Positions 34,239 through 44,986 of a DNA stretch of 64,000 nt are shown in pieces (the stretch's first letter is position 1; the number at the start of each line of letters is the position of its first letter). Made by a program: the position numbers and the translations under genes. This DNA comes from CAUYUA01 sp963575675 (lineage in GTDB: Bacteria; Pseudomonadota; Alphaproteobacteria; Azospirillales; Azospirillaceae): NCBI GenBank assembly GCA_963575675.1, contig CAUYUA010000033.1, positions 1-64,000 of the forward strand, read 5' to 3'. The notes under the pieces are model-generated. The model worked only from the letters and a program-made list of their open reading frames with translations. It did not search any database and was not told where the DNA came from.

Positions 34239-35402
34239 ATGAGAAGTTCTAATAAAATTGCGGTTTGCAATCCGAATAAAGGCGTTGTTTCTGGCGGTGT
34301 TTTGTTTTGTGGCGTTTCCGTTTTTTCTGTTCTTGCAATGTTTGGCGTGTCTGTTGCGGTAACTCCTGCATTGGCTGCATCTGTTCTTCCCAATGATTCT
34401 TATTATTCATACGAAGGCGAAGATACCGGCTTAAAGAACAAAATGGGTCAGGAAATCTCGCGTGGCGTCGTTGGTCAGACGACGCGCGCGATTGGCAATC
34501 GTGTCTCTACTGCATTGACCGGTCGCGGCAATAGAGGAGGCGCTTCCCAGTCCTCCGAGCATGTTGCTCACGTCGAAAGCTCCGGCGTTTCCGGTGGTGG
34601 TGGTCTTGGCAAGTTCGGCGTGTGGGGGAATGTTTCCTATTTACAGCTCTCGAACAGCAACGCGACCGTTGGATACGCGGGGCATTCGGTGAACGGTTTG
34701 GTTGGCGGCGACTTCCTCTATAACGATATGTTTATGGGGGGCGTGGCTTTCGGTTATGAGAATGTAAACCTGACCCCATATCTCTCCAGCTTGTCCGACA
34801 CGGATGGTTTCACCATTTCTCCATATGTCGGCGCCAAGTTCTTCGGCGGTCGAGTTGTGGTTGATGCTTTGTTTGGTTATACTTGGCTTGATGGGCGTGG
34901 CTCCGCTAATCGTGACGTTCCTTTAGCAAGCGGCAGCTACACCTCGAAGGGAAGTCGTGTTTCTGCCGCCACCAACGTCACCTATAACCAGTTTTTTAGC
35001 GATTGGACATTGAGTCCCAGCGTTGGCGTAACGTTTGCTCATCAGAACGTCGATGGTTATACTTACAGGAATTCTCTTAATGTTCCTGTTTCTATCACAA
35101 GAGGTCTTTCTTATGTTTTAGACCTGAAAGCTGGCGCGCGTTTGGCCTATAACTATAAAGATATCGAGCTGTACACCTCGCATTACTACCTGTATGATCT
35201 GGTGCCGTTGTTTGCCAAAAGCGGCAAAACCACCACCGGTCTTGGAATCAGCTCTATTGATCGCGATGAGTTCTTAAGCACTCTTGGCGTCAGTTATTTC
35301 TACAACGACAATGTTTCTGGTTCTCTTGAGGCCTCCAGCAGTTTTGGGCGTAGAGAGGTCGGTAATAATGTGTTGCTAGGGTCTGTGCGCGTCACGTTCT
35401 AA
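34239..35402 (+). CDS. Autotransporter-type outer membrane beta-barrel protein
   Basis: A 387-residue outer-membrane protein. A long signal peptide ends near VTPALAA (residue about 47). A short helical linker (LKNKMGQEISRGVVGQTTRA) leads to a 12-strand-type autotransporter barrel (PF03797-like) with GKFGVWGNVSYLQLSNSNA, LVGGDFLYNDMFMGGVAFGY, ISPYVGAKFFGGRVVVDALF and the C-terminal phenylalanine in GSVRVTF. The 'passenger' is only about 70 residues, so this is either a passenger-less barrel or a porin-like relative. The start at 34239 has GGAG eight bases upstream; the frame is open 23 codons further. It is followed by a strong terminator, so it is a single-gene unit. Confidence 0.8.
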   Translation: MRSSNKIAVCNPNKGVVSGGVLFCGVSVFSVLAMFGVSVAVTPALAASVLPNDSYYSYEGEDTGLKNKMGQEISRGVVGQTTRAIGNRVSTALTGRGNRGGASQSSEHVAHVESSGVSGGGGLGKFGVWGNVSYLQLSNSNATVGYAGHSVNGLVGGDFLYNDMFMGGVAFGYENVNLTPYLSSLSDTDGFTISPYVGAKFFGGRVVVDALFGYTWLDGRGSANRDVPLASGSYTSKGSRVSAATNVTYNQFFSDWTLSPSVGVTFAHQNVDGYTYRNSLNVPVSITRGLSYVLDLKAGARLAYNYKDIELYTSHYYLYDLVPLFAKSGKTTTGLGISSIDRDEFLSTLGVSYFYNDNVSGSLEASSSFGRREVGNNVLLGSVRVTF

Positions 35403-35458
35403 TTTTGTTGGTGTGATGAGATTGGGGTGAGTGCGAACGGATTCTTCTAAGAAAAAGC

Positions 35459-35488
35459 CCGGCTATTCTTACGAATAGCCGGATTTTT
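35459..35488 (+). terminator. Terminator of the beta-barrel gene
   Basis: CCGGCTATTC-TTAC-GAATAGCCGG is a perfect 10-bp stem followed by ATTTTTTC, 57 bp after the stop. Confidence 0.92.
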
Positions 35489-35548
35489 TCGTTGAAGTTT
35501 TTTCTTTGGCTTTGACGGGGACGCTCCCCTTATTTATGTGAGGATCAA

Positions 35549-36145
35549 ATGATGAGGATTCTATCCTCTTTTGTGGTCGCCGTCGGTCTTTTAGCGGCAG
35601 CGACGACGCCCAGCATGGCGGGGTCGTCTTCAAACTCGACGCCGTTTTCGGAAGTGAAAGCGGGCATCTACGCCCATGACACTTTCCGCGCCAATCGCAC
35701 CAAAAACCGAGAAGAAAATTCTCTGGATTTCAGCGGCGAGATTCTTTTTAAGCCGATCCAGTTTGGCGTGGCGGAAAGCAAAGCCCTTAATGTTTTGTTG
35801 AATCCACGTCCTCACGCCGGATTCGCTATTAACGATAGTGGTTTTACACACCACTTTTATGGTGGTTTGACCTGGGACTATCGTTTTGAAAACAATTTGT
35901 TCGTTGAATTCGGATTCGGCATGGGGGGGCATACGGGAAAATTGCAAGCTCGCCGCACTCCGGATGGTCGTCCCAGCATGGGATCGCCGGTTGTCTTTCG
36001 GGAAGGGCTTGATTTGGGCTACCGTTTCCAAAGCGGCCATTCCCTGGCGATTCATGGTTCTCACTTATCCCATGGCGGTTTCTTCGCTAAGGAAAATGAC
36101 GGCATGAATTTCGCCGGCCTGCGTTACGGCTATCGATTCGACTAA
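35549..36145 (+). CDS. PagL-like lipid A 3-O-deacylase
   Basis: A 198-residue outer-membrane barrel with a signal peptide ending at PSMAG (about residue 25). The C-terminal part matches the acyloxyacyl hydrolase/PagL family: LDLGYRFQSGHSLAIHGSHL, then SHGGF, and the closing strand MNFAGLRYGYRF. The His-x-Ser pair in HLSHGG corresponds to PagL's catalytic His and Ser; the acidic third member is probably in the ENDG segment. The enzyme would remove a 3-O acyl chain from lipid A and alter surface and immune properties. ATG at 35549 follows GAGGATCAA. It is a single gene with its own terminator, next to another outer-membrane barrel gene. Confidence 0.82.
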   Translation: MMRILSSFVVAVGLLAAATTPSMAGSSSNSTPFSEVKAGIYAHDTFRANRTKNREENSLDFSGEILFKPIQFGVAESKALNVLLNPRPHAGFAINDSGFTHHFYGGLTWDYRFENNLFVEFGFGMGGHTGKLQARRTPDGRPSMGSPVVFREGLDLGYRFQSGHSLAIHGSHLSHGGFFAKENDGMNFAGLRYGYRFD

Positions 36146-36162
36146 GGCGCGCGACAAAACAA

Positions 36163-36214
36163 AAAAGACGGAAAAAGCCGATTGAAATGAATTGGCTTTT
36201 TCCGTCTTTTGCGT
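36163..36214 (+). terminator. Terminator of the PagL-like gene
   Basis: AAAAGACGGAAAAAGCC (36163-36179) pairs with GGCTTTTTCCGTCTTTT (36194-36210), a perfect 17-bp stem with a 14-base loop, with A- and T-rich flanks that would let it act in both directions. Confidence 0.9.
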
Positions 36215-36297
36215 TTGGCGCTGATGAGGTGAAAAAAAACGGAGGAAATGCGTTTGTCTGTATTCCCTCGGCGAATTACATTTTCTCAGCGCAGAGG

Positions 36298-37194
36298 TTA
36301 TTTCCGAAGCCCTTTGACCAATTCTAAGTAGTCGGCCTCGTCAGGGGTGAGAACTCCATGGCGGATCATAAAATCAATAATAACAAGATTGCAATTGAAT
36401 TTGAATTGATCTGTTTCTCGCACGACTTCCGCGATCTTGTTGATCGACCACCGTTCAAAAGTTTCGACTTCTCCATCAAGATTCTTTGGAATAAATGCTT
36501 CGGGAAGTTCAAGATCATAGATGAACATTGTGTCCGGCTTCAGGCCGATTTCAGTTTCCATAACATAAGAAACTGCGCCGGTGGAAAGAGCGCGGGCGGC
36601 CTGAGAGGATTCGATTCCGGCTTCTTCTTTGGCTTCTTTCAGTAAATTTTCAAACAAGGATAAGCCGATTGGTTGGCCGCCAGCGACCAGGTTGTCCAAT
36701 TTTCCTGGAGCAATAATGCGGTCGTGGGCGCGTTTGGCGACCCACATTTCAATTGAGCCGTCCGGCAAACGCACATAGCCATTCATATGAACGCCGAAGG
36801 CATGAACGCCAAAGGCGGGAACGGCGGCGCGATCCAATGCAAACAGAGGAGCTGCTCCCCATTGCGTTAGGATGGGGTAATTTTCTCGCCGCAACTTGGG
36901 AATAAGTCCCTCATTGGCCAATGCTCGGGCGACGTTGGCCATGGCTTGCGAGCGTTTGTCGAAACTATCCAACTCGGGAGTCAGAGAGACGGCGGCAGGA
37001 GACACGATAAAATTGGTTTCAAATTCGCCGAGTCGCTCGGCCAAACCGTGACGAACCCAGCCGATGCGCCGTCCCGCAGTGAGGAATGGTCGGAAGCCGG
37101 AAAGATCATGGGTATTGCATACCCGGATGTGGTCAAGATAAGCCATGCCGAAGGGTTTAACGCGACTGTTCTCAGAACGCAATTGGGAAAGCAA
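36298..37194 (-). CDS. DUF4743 Nudix hydrolase
   Basis: A 298-residue protein with an N-terminal DUF4743 domain (residues about 17-140) and a Nudix domain. The N-terminal part shows AYLDHIRVCNTHDLSGFRPF, RIGWVRHGLAERL and PLFALDRAAVPAFGVHAFGV. The Nudix domain shows DNLVAGGQPIGLSLFENLLK, then EAKEEAGI; the EAKEEAG part is the metal-binding core. This family relates to eukaryotic TPK-fused Nudix proteins that act on damaged thiamine pyrophosphates (oxo- and oxythiamine forms). That function is family knowledge, not shown here. The start may be the ATG at 37146 (MAYLDHIRV), since the first 16 residues are not conserved; neither has a clear ribosome-binding site. Confidence 0.85.
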   Translation of the reverse strand: MLSQLRSENSRVKPFGMAYLDHIRVCNTHDLSGFRPFLTAGRRIGWVRHGLAERLGEFETNFIVSPAAVSLTPELDSFDKRSQAMANVARALANEGLIPKLRRENYPILTQWGAAPLFALDRAAVPAFGVHAFGVHMNGYVRLPDGSIEMWVAKRAHDRIIAPGKLDNLVAGGQPIGLSLFENLLKEAKEEAGIESSQAARALSTGAVSYVMETEIGLKPDTMFIYDLELPEAFIPKNLDGEVETFERWSINKIAEVVRETDQFKFNCNLVIIDFMIRHGVLTPDEADYLELVKGLRK

Positions 37195-37291
37195 AAAACC
37201 GGAAAGAAAGCGAGAGAATGGGTTCTGCGGTGCATACGGAGAAATGGCGGATCAGACGAACTCGGAACTGTGTTTTGGAATGCGTCTTTTT

Positions 37292-37597
37292 TTATGGGAC
37301 ATTTCGTTGAGCATGTCGCCGTAGGAATATGTGGGGGTCGCGCCAACCATGATTTTCGGTCTTCCACCAAGAGACGCTGATATAACCGCACAACCATGAT
37401 GTGGGTTTGTAAACTTGCTCCCAGCCTTGAGAGGTTCGAACGCGAGCGGTGATCTGTTGCGAATCGGCGCGTAGCACGGTTGCGCGTCGCATCATGCTTT
37501 TGTAGCGCAGGTCAATTACGTCCCCTGGGCGTGGAGGGCAAAGATAAGGGCCTTCATGGACGCCGAAGTGCAGATGTGCGCCGTACCCTCCGTTTTC
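37292..37597 (-). pseudogene. C-terminal M23 segment cut off by an in-frame TAG
   Basis: Directly after the TAG at 37598-37600 the same frame continues with ENGGYGAHLHFGVHEGPYLC, the part of an M23 (LysM-type endopeptidase) fold that holds the essential HLH zinc ligand pair. About 80 more residues follow (VLRADSQQITARVRTSQGWE and onward), ending in a TAA at 37292. No separate start with a ribosome-binding site is evident; an internal ATG at 37495 would omit the HLH motif. Confidence 0.75.
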
Positions 37598-39088
37598 CTA
37601 AGTGTGCGCGCGTCCAACGGAGCCGATTTTTTGGCCGCATTTCACGACCTCTCCAGCCCGAACGGCGACGAACGGCGATAAATGGGCGTACAGCGAACAA
37701 AACGCCATTGGCGATCCCCAGGAGCGCTCGGCGATTCGGTGCTCGATGATGATCATGGTTCCCCAAGTGGCGACGCAAGAGACCAAACGCACGCGACCTG
37801 CGCCGATGGCGACGACGTCGGCGTGAGGGTGTTCCCATGCGACGTCGACGCCGATATGGACCAGTCCATTAAACCCCTCGACAGCGCTTTCTTCGACTTC
37901 TCGACCAAAATTTCCCGGATTCTCATAAAAGTCTCTTGTCGGCGCCATAAGTCGATCGGCTTGTGGAATCGTGCAATCTTCGCGCGATTCGTAGGGCGCT
38001 TCGCGACCGGGAATCGCAAACAGGCGCGCTTGAAGCTGTAGGCGGAATTCGCGGGCGGCGATGAAAGAAGACTGAGGCTCGCGACCGCGATAAGCCCAAT
38101 GCGGCTCCATCGGCTCGGCGCAGCGGTAGAGCATCCAAGCGTCGCGCCATGAGGCGAAGAAGTCCGTTCCGTCGGCGGAATTAAGCGCGTGTTGCGCCGA
38201 GCCATATGCCGATGAAAGAGCGTCCTCGTTGGCGAACTTGCGTGAAATCGAATCGGATGCGGCGAGAGACTCGGAGAAAGGTGGTCGCGGTGGTGATTCT
38301 TGTCGACGGGAGATCGCAATCTCTGCGGTTTCAATCGCGGCAATCGCCCAAGGGTCTCGTTCGCAGTGGCGCGACTCGCGTAGAAATTCGGATTCTTCCG
38401 CTGTTCCGTGCCAAGTAAGATATTCAGCGGCCATGGATCGAACTTCGGGCGCGGCGTGACGCAGGTGGTGGGTGGCTATGGAGCGGGTTTGAGGTCGATC
38501 GTCGTTGATGTGAATCAGCGCCGCCAATCCGGCGGCGGCTAAGGTGGGATCGGAAAAAGAACGGGACGAATCGGCGAGAGCTGAAACTGAATCCGCCAAA
38601 ATCGGAGCCTGATAGCGAGGAAGATGGCGCGCAAGGACGGGGTGAAGGGCTGGTTGTTGCAGTAAAGTTTGTGTGCGAGCCATATCTGGGTTTTCAGATT
38701 CAATGTGGTCAAGAGCGAAAGCGACGACTTCTGGGCGAGTATCCGTCAACCATGGGCGGCAAAGATCGGAAAATCGTTCGTAACCCTCTCCCTTCACCAG
38801 GACGATTGCGGCCATACGACGCAATTCAGGGTCGTCGCTGCCTAAAAAAGGCGCGATCGTCTCAATTGCGGTCGATTTCCAGCAAAATTGCAGGCTGTAA
38901 AAGATCAAAGTGCGGCGGGCTCGGTCTGTGTCGGCAAAATGGCGCAGCAACGGAGCGACTGCGGAGGCGCCCAGGCGTTTGAGTCGTTCTGTGTGTCGCG
39001 CAATGTCGCGCCGTTGTTGAAAGGCGTCGAGAATCGCATGGATTTCTTGATCGAGACGATGATCGGCGAATTGATCGTGGTTCTGCAT
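37598..39088 (-). pseudogene. HEAT-repeat/M23 metallopeptidase, truncated by nonsense codon
   Basis: A 496-codon frame. Residues about 30-260 are HEAT-like helical repeats (GASAVAPLLRHFADTDRARR, SDDPELRRMAAIVLVKGEGY, APEVRSMAAEYLTWHG). A middle region of unknown fold follows, then an M23 peptidase domain (GLVHIGVDVAWEHPHADVVA, TWGTMIIIEHRI, FCSLYAHLSPFVAVRAG). The domain breaks off at VGRAHT with a TAG just before ENGGYGAHLHF, so the protein as encoded lacks the final zinc ligands and should be inactive as a peptidase. A CAG or AAG to TAG change explains it. TAG is used as a normal stop in this window (52452), so readthrough is not expected. The whole gene would span 37292-39088 and be about 600 residues. 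Confidence 0.78.
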
Positions 39089-39618
39089 GGGAACGCCGTT
39101 TGTGAAGTCGAGGACGGAGCCGTGCGGGGGAGGGGAGACATCGATTCGGATTTTGAGCGTTTTGAAAACCGAAAATTGGTTCGGGCTAAACGCGCAGATT
39201 TTGAAGAATTCTTACGATCTAATTGTAAATAAATGAAAATTTTGTTTAGGCGTAGGATTTTCACTCAAAGGAGAAAGGGAAAGAAGAAAAGTCGTCCGAA
39301 TGAAAAATCTTGAAACGCAGCTTCCGGATTGGGCGATCGCTTTTCGAAAATGTCATAAACGCCCCCGTTTGTGAAAGGTAAAGCCGGAAAGATGACAAAA
39401 CCGCAATAAATGCGTCAGGACGTGTTGCACGCATGGCCTCCCTGTGTTATCTGACCGTCGGCGGCGCGGGGAAACACGCGAGCCAACGCGAGGACATCGC
39501 GGGAGACGTTTTAGGCGCGGGGATATGATGCGGGGCCGTCATTTTTCCGACAACGATATCCCGGTAACGATAACTCCTTGGTTTATCTTGTCGTTCACGG
39601 ACTCGATCGAGGAATCAG
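39089..39618. other. Divergent intergenic region upstream of the atp operon
   Basis: About 530 bp separate the HEAT-M23 gene from atpH. It is AT-rich next to the former and GC-rich next to atpH. GGCGGCGCGGGG and CGCGGGGATATGATGCGGGG are part of the probable atp leader. No tRNA or small gene was recognised; a frame at 39444-39710 that overlaps atpH has no support. Confidence 0.4.
39425..39452 (+). promoter_or_regulatory. Candidate sigma-70 promoter of the atp operon
   Basis: TTGCAC at 39425-39430 and TTATCT at 39447-39452 with a 16-bp spacer resemble a housekeeping promoter, about 165 bp upstream of atpH. This is by eye only. Confidence 0.3.
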
Positions 39619-40187
39619 GTGGCATCCAGGGACACAGGCGCATTCGGGCTGGCGGCGCGGTACGCGACCGCGCTGTTCGAACTTGCCAAAGATCAGGCGG
39701 CATTGGATGACATTGCCCGCGATCTCACCGAGTTAAAACGTTTATTGGCGGAAAGCAGCGATTTGCAGCGTGTGATTTCTAGTCCGGTGCTGAGTCGCGG
39801 GGATCAAGCGCGCGCGGTTAATGCTGTGCTCGACGCCGCGAATGTGTCGGACCTCACACGGCGGTTTGTCGGGCTGACGGTCAAGAATCGGCGCGCAAAT
39901 GTCTTGAGACAAATGGCCGATGCGTTTCTTGCTCGGTTGGCGACTGAGCGAGGCGAAACTACAGCTGAAATCGTCGCCGCCCAGCCACTTACGGAAGCAC
40001 AAATCGCTGGCGTCACCGAATCGCTGCGCCAAACGGCAGGCGCGATGGTGAATGTCAGAGTTGCCGTCGATCCGGGATTGATCGGCGGAATGATCGTAAA
40101 AGTCGGTTCGCGCCTTATCGATAATTCGCTGCGGACCAAGTTGAATAAATTACAAATCGCCATGAAAGCGCCAGAGGGAGCAGTTTG

Positions 40188-40188
<1 letters not shown>
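39619..40188 (+). CDS. atpH: ATP synthase F1 subunit delta
   Basis: A 189-residue stalk subunit linking the F1 head to the F0 b-subunits. It shows LAARYATALFELAKDQAALD near the N-terminus, ISSPVLSRGDQARAV, and the conserved C-terminal DPGLIGGMIVKVGSRLIDNS followed by LRTKLNKLQ. The start is the GTG at 39619, preceded by GAGGAATCAG. First gene of the F1 operon atpHAGDC; its stop overlaps the atpA start in TGATG. Confidence 0.95.
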
Positions 40189-41717
<1,529 letters not shown>

Positions 41718-41777
41718 GGCGAATTGTTTCGCGAAAATGGATAGCCCTTTGGCAAATTGGCGAGATGAAGGCCCGGC

Positions 41778-42692
41778 ATGCCTAGCCTGAAAGACCTGAA
41801 GAACCGGATCGCAAGCGTCAAAGCGACGCAGAAGATTACCTCGGCGATGAAAATGGTGGCTGCGTCCAAGCTTCGGCGGGCGCAGCAGCAGGCGGAAGAC
41901 GCACGCCCCTATGCGGATCGCATGGCGCGCATGATCAATTCGCTGGCTCCATCTTTGTTCCATGCCGTGGGTGGCGCATCCAAATTGGTGGTGGGGACTG
42001 GTTCAGACCAAGTCCAACTCCTGGTGGTGGTGACGTCGGATCGTGGCCTCTGCGGCGCGTTCAACTCTTCGATCGTTCGCGAGGCCAGAAAGCGCATCAA
42101 TACTTGGATGCGTGAAGGAAAAACCGTAAAAGTGATTTGCGTTGGCCGTAAGGGACGCGATCAACTGAGACGTGATTTTCCCGACGCCATCGTCCACACT
42201 TATGAAGAAATCGGAAGGAAGAAACTTAAGTTCTCCGACGCAGACATCATAACACAGCATGTGTTGACGATGTTCGAAGCCGAAGAATTTGATGTCTGTT
42301 CTGTGATCTTCAATAAGTTCAAGTCGGTCATCTGTCAAGAGGTGACCGTCAGTCAGCTTTTGCCGCTTCCAAAACCAGCGGATTTGGAGTTGCCGTCGAA
42401 GGATAAAACCGGAGGCGTGGAAGAGGTTCCCAGTTACGCTGAATACGATTTTGAACCAGATCAGGAAACGATTCTTAAGGAAATCCTGCCGCGCAATCTG
42501 TCGGTTCAAATCTATGGAACGTTGTTGGAAAGCGCCGCCAGCGAACAGGGCGCGCGGATGTCTGCAATGGACAACGCCACTCGTAACGCTGGCGATATGA
42601 TCAATAGGTTAACATTGACCTATAACCGCACGCGGCAAGCCTACATCACCAAGGAGTTGATCGAAATCATCTCCGGCGCCGAGGCCATCTAA
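41778..42692 (+). CDS. atpG: ATP synthase F1 subunit gamma
   Basis: A 304-residue central rotor shaft. The N-terminal helix MPSLKDLKNRIASVKATQKI, then TSAMKMVAASKLRRAQ, and the C-terminal helix GARMSAMDNATRNAGDMINR, then LTLTYNRTRQAYITKELIEI, form the coiled-coil that turns inside the alpha-beta hexamer. SDRGLCGAFNSSIVR is also conserved. About 10-15 residues longer than many homologues, the extra length being in the 205-225 region (SKDKTGGVEEVPSYAEYD). Start at 41778 follows GAAGG. Confidence 0.96.
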   Translation: MPSLKDLKNRIASVKATQKITSAMKMVAASKLRRAQQQAEDARPYADRMARMINSLAPSLFHAVGGASKLVVGTGSDQVQLLVVVTSDRGLCGAFNSSIVREARKRINTWMREGKTVKVICVGRKGRDQLRRDFPDAIVHTYEEIGRKKLKFSDADIITQHVLTMFEAEEFDVCSVIFNKFKSVICQEVTVSQLLPLPKPADLELPSKDKTGGVEEVPSYAEYDFEPDQETILKEILPRNLSVQIYGTLLESAASEQGARMSAMDNATRNAGDMINRLTLTYNRTRQAYITKELIEIISGAEAI

Positions 42693-42770
42693 ATACGGCC
42701 GCTATCTTTAAGACAGTGATAGACAGGCGACTCATTCACGATAGTTCAGGTTCCGAGGGAGCTTTACCCC

Positions 42771-44213
42771 ATGGCTGCTAGCACGACTAAGACGACGGGC
42801 GCCGTCGGTAGAATTACCCAGGTGTTGGGCGCCGTTGTCGACGTCCAGTTTGACAATCACCTGCCATCCATTCTCAACGCCCTGCATCTTCAGAACCAAG
42901 GGCGGTTGCTCGTTCTCGAAGTCGCGCAGCACCTTGGAGAGGGTGTGGTGCGGACGGTGGCCATGGACACCACCGACGGTCTGGTTCGGGGCGCAGAGGT
43001 CGTTGACACCGGCAATCCGATCATGGTGCCGGTGGGCCCCGAAACTCTGGGACGCATCATTAATGTCATCGGCGATCCCGTCGATGAGCGTGGCCCGGTC
43101 AATACGAAGAAAACTTCGCCGATCCATCGTTCCGCTCCTGAATTCGTTGAGCAATCAACCGAAGCTCAGGTTCTGGTCACCGGCATTAAAGTCGTCGATC
43201 TTTTGGCGCCGTATGCGCGCGGTGGTAAGATCGGTTTGTTCGGCGGCGCCGGCGTGGGCAAGACTGTGTTGATCATGGAGTTGATCAACAACGTTGCGAA
43301 AGCCCATGGTGGTTTCTCCGTGTTCGCCGGCGTTGGCGAACGCACGCGCGAAGGAAACGACCTCTATCATGAAATGATGGAGTCGGGTGTTATTCGGACC
43401 GATGGCGCGCCTTCCAAAGCAGCGCTCGTGTATGGTCAGATGAACGAGCCGCCAGGCGCGCGTGCGCGCGTCGCTCTGACGGGGTTGACCTTGGCCGAGT
43501 ACTTCCGCGATGAGGAAGGTCAGGACGTGTTGTTGTTTATCGACAACATTTTCCGCTTTACTCAGGCGGGTTCCGAGGTGTCCGCGTTGCTTGGGCGTAT
43601 TCCTTCCGCCGTGGGGTATCAACCGACCCTCGCCACTGAAATGGGAACTCTGCAAGAGCGCATCACCACCACCAAAAAAGGTTCGATCACGTCAGTGCAG
43701 GCCATCTATGTGCCTGCCGACGATTTGACCGATCCGGCGCCCGCCACCTCCTTTGCTCACTTGGACGCCACTACCGTGTTGAGCCGTCAGATTGCCGAGT
43801 TGGGCATCTATCCGGCGGTGGACCCGTTAGACTCTACAAGCCGCATTCTTGATCCTCGCGTCGTCGGTGAAGAACACTACGAAGTTGCTCGCGGCGTTCA
43901 GAAGGTGTTGCAGACCTATAAGTCTTTACAAGACATTATCGCCATTCTCGGTATGGACGAGTTGTCTGAAGAAGATAAATTGGTTGTGGCTCGCGCGCGT
44001 AAAATTCAACGCTTCTTGTCTCAGCCTTTCCAAGTCGCCGAAGTCTTTACTGGAACTCCAGGCGTCCTTGTCAGCTTGGAAGACACCATCAAAGGTTTCA
44101 AAGGCATTTTGAGTGGCGCTTACGATCACTTGCCTGAAGCTGCCTTCTACATGGTCGGAACCATCGAAGAAGTTGTGGCCAAAGCGAAGAAAATGGCTGC
44201 TGAGGTCGCGTAA
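42771..44213 (+). CDS. atpD: ATP synthase F1 subunit beta
   Basis: A 480-residue catalytic subunit of F1. It has the P-loop FGGAGVGKTVLIMELINNV (about residues 155-173), the catalytic-base segment VFAGVGERTREGNDLYHEM, LLFIDNIFRFTQAGSEVSAL (Walker B), and the DELSEEDK loop equivalent to the DELSEED torque lever. The N-terminus MAASTTKTTGAVGRITQVLG is a little longer than in E. coli. Fourth gene of the operon, 78 bp after atpG. Confidence 0.97.
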   Translation: MAASTTKTTGAVGRITQVLGAVVDVQFDNHLPSILNALHLQNQGRLLVLEVAQHLGEGVVRTVAMDTTDGLVRGAEVVDTGNPIMVPVGPETLGRIINVIGDPVDERGPVNTKKTSPIHRSAPEFVEQSTEAQVLVTGIKVVDLLAPYARGGKIGLFGGAGVGKTVLIMELINNVAKAHGGFSVFAGVGERTREGNDLYHEMMESGVIRTDGAPSKAALVYGQMNEPPGARARVALTGLTLAEYFRDEEGQDVLLFIDNIFRFTQAGSEVSALLGRIPSAVGYQPTLATEMGTLQERITTTKKGSITSVQAIYVPADDLTDPAPATSFAHLDATTVLSRQIAELGIYPAVDPLDSTSRILDPRVVGEEHYEVARGVQKVLQTYKSLQDIIAILGMDELSEEDKLVVARARKIQRFLSQPFQVAEVFTGTPGVLVSLEDTIKGFKGILSGAYDHLPEAAFYMVGTIEEVVAKAKKMAAEVA

Positions 44214-44304
44214 ATCTTCGTTCGGCAATTGATGGTCCGGTTGTCCGAGATGACCGGGGTTCCGGTTCTCAACCTGTGACGCCGCTGTGTGGTAAGGAGT
44301 GCCC

Positions 44305-44736
44305 ATGCACTATAAAGTCGAATTCGAGCTGGTCTCGCCGGAAAAGATACTGATCTCGGAGCCGGTCGATATGGTCGTGGTGCCGGGTGGAGAAGGGAAT
44401 TTCGGTGTCTTGGCAGGCCATATTCCCGCTATCGCCACCGTGCGTTCCGGCGTTATCGAGATGCATGACGACAACATGCTGTATGATCGTATCTTCGTCG
44501 ATGGAGGCTTTGCTGAAGTCTTCACGATCGGGGAAGAGACGCGATGCACTGTGTTGGTTGAATCGGCAATTAAGGTCGAAGATCTCGTTCTCGCTGATAT
44601 AGAGAAAGACCTTAAGAATCTGAAGGAAGATCTCGAAGACGCAAAAGAAGAAGGCGAAAAAGCGTTGATCGAAGCGCGTTTGTCCGTGGTGCGCGCTAAG
44701 TTCGTCGCTGCGACAGGCGAATACCCTGTTATTTAA
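44305..44736 (+). CDS. atpC: ATP synthase F1 subunit epsilon
   Basis: A 143-residue regulatory subunit at the foot of the rotor. The N-terminal beta-sandwich shows FELVSPEKILISEPVDMVVV, PGGEGNFGVLAGHIPAIATV and FVDGGFAEVFTIGEETRCTV; the C-terminal helical hairpin that can inhibit hydrolysis is rich in Glu, Lys and Asp. I choose the ATG at 44305 with AAGGAG five bases upstream, over an in-frame GTG two codons earlier. Last gene of the F1 operon. Confidence 0.95.
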   Translation: MHYKVEFELVSPEKILISEPVDMVVVPGGEGNFGVLAGHIPAIATVRSGVIEMHDDNMLYDRIFVDGGFAEVFTIGEETRCTVLVESAIKVEDLVLADIEKDLKNLKEDLEDAKEEGEKALIEARLSVVRAKFVAATGEYPVI

Positions 44737-44737
44737 A

Positions 44738-44770
44738 GCCTTGAGAAAAGATGAGGGCGTTTTTCGTTTC
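44738..44770 (+). terminator. Possible terminator of the atp operon
   Basis: GCCTTGA and TGAGGGC can pair with one wobble and one mismatch around a seven-base loop, followed by GTTTTTCGTTT, immediately after the atpC stop. A weak stem but in the right place. Confidence 0.4.
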
Positions 44771-44986
44771 ATGAGATGCGCTGGGTGATGGGTGCTGTTT
44801 AGGTTGTTTCCTAGCAGACTCTGAATATATAGTGGGTCGATCATTTTGATCGAGACAAGATTGTAGCGCAGGGCAAGCGTTTCTTTTGATAAGCCCGTTG
44901 TGGTGTTTCAAAGGATGCGGGTGCTTTGCGCTTTTTCTTTTTTTATGACCCGTTGGATGAAAGAATAATGACGGATCGGCGCTCCG

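Noticed and set aside
37598..37600. TAG in the M23 gene as a recoded (for example pyrrolysine) codon
   Set aside because: No pyl genes or stem-loop are visible, TAG ends other genes normally in this window, and M23 peptidases do not use pyrrolysine. A point mutation is simpler.
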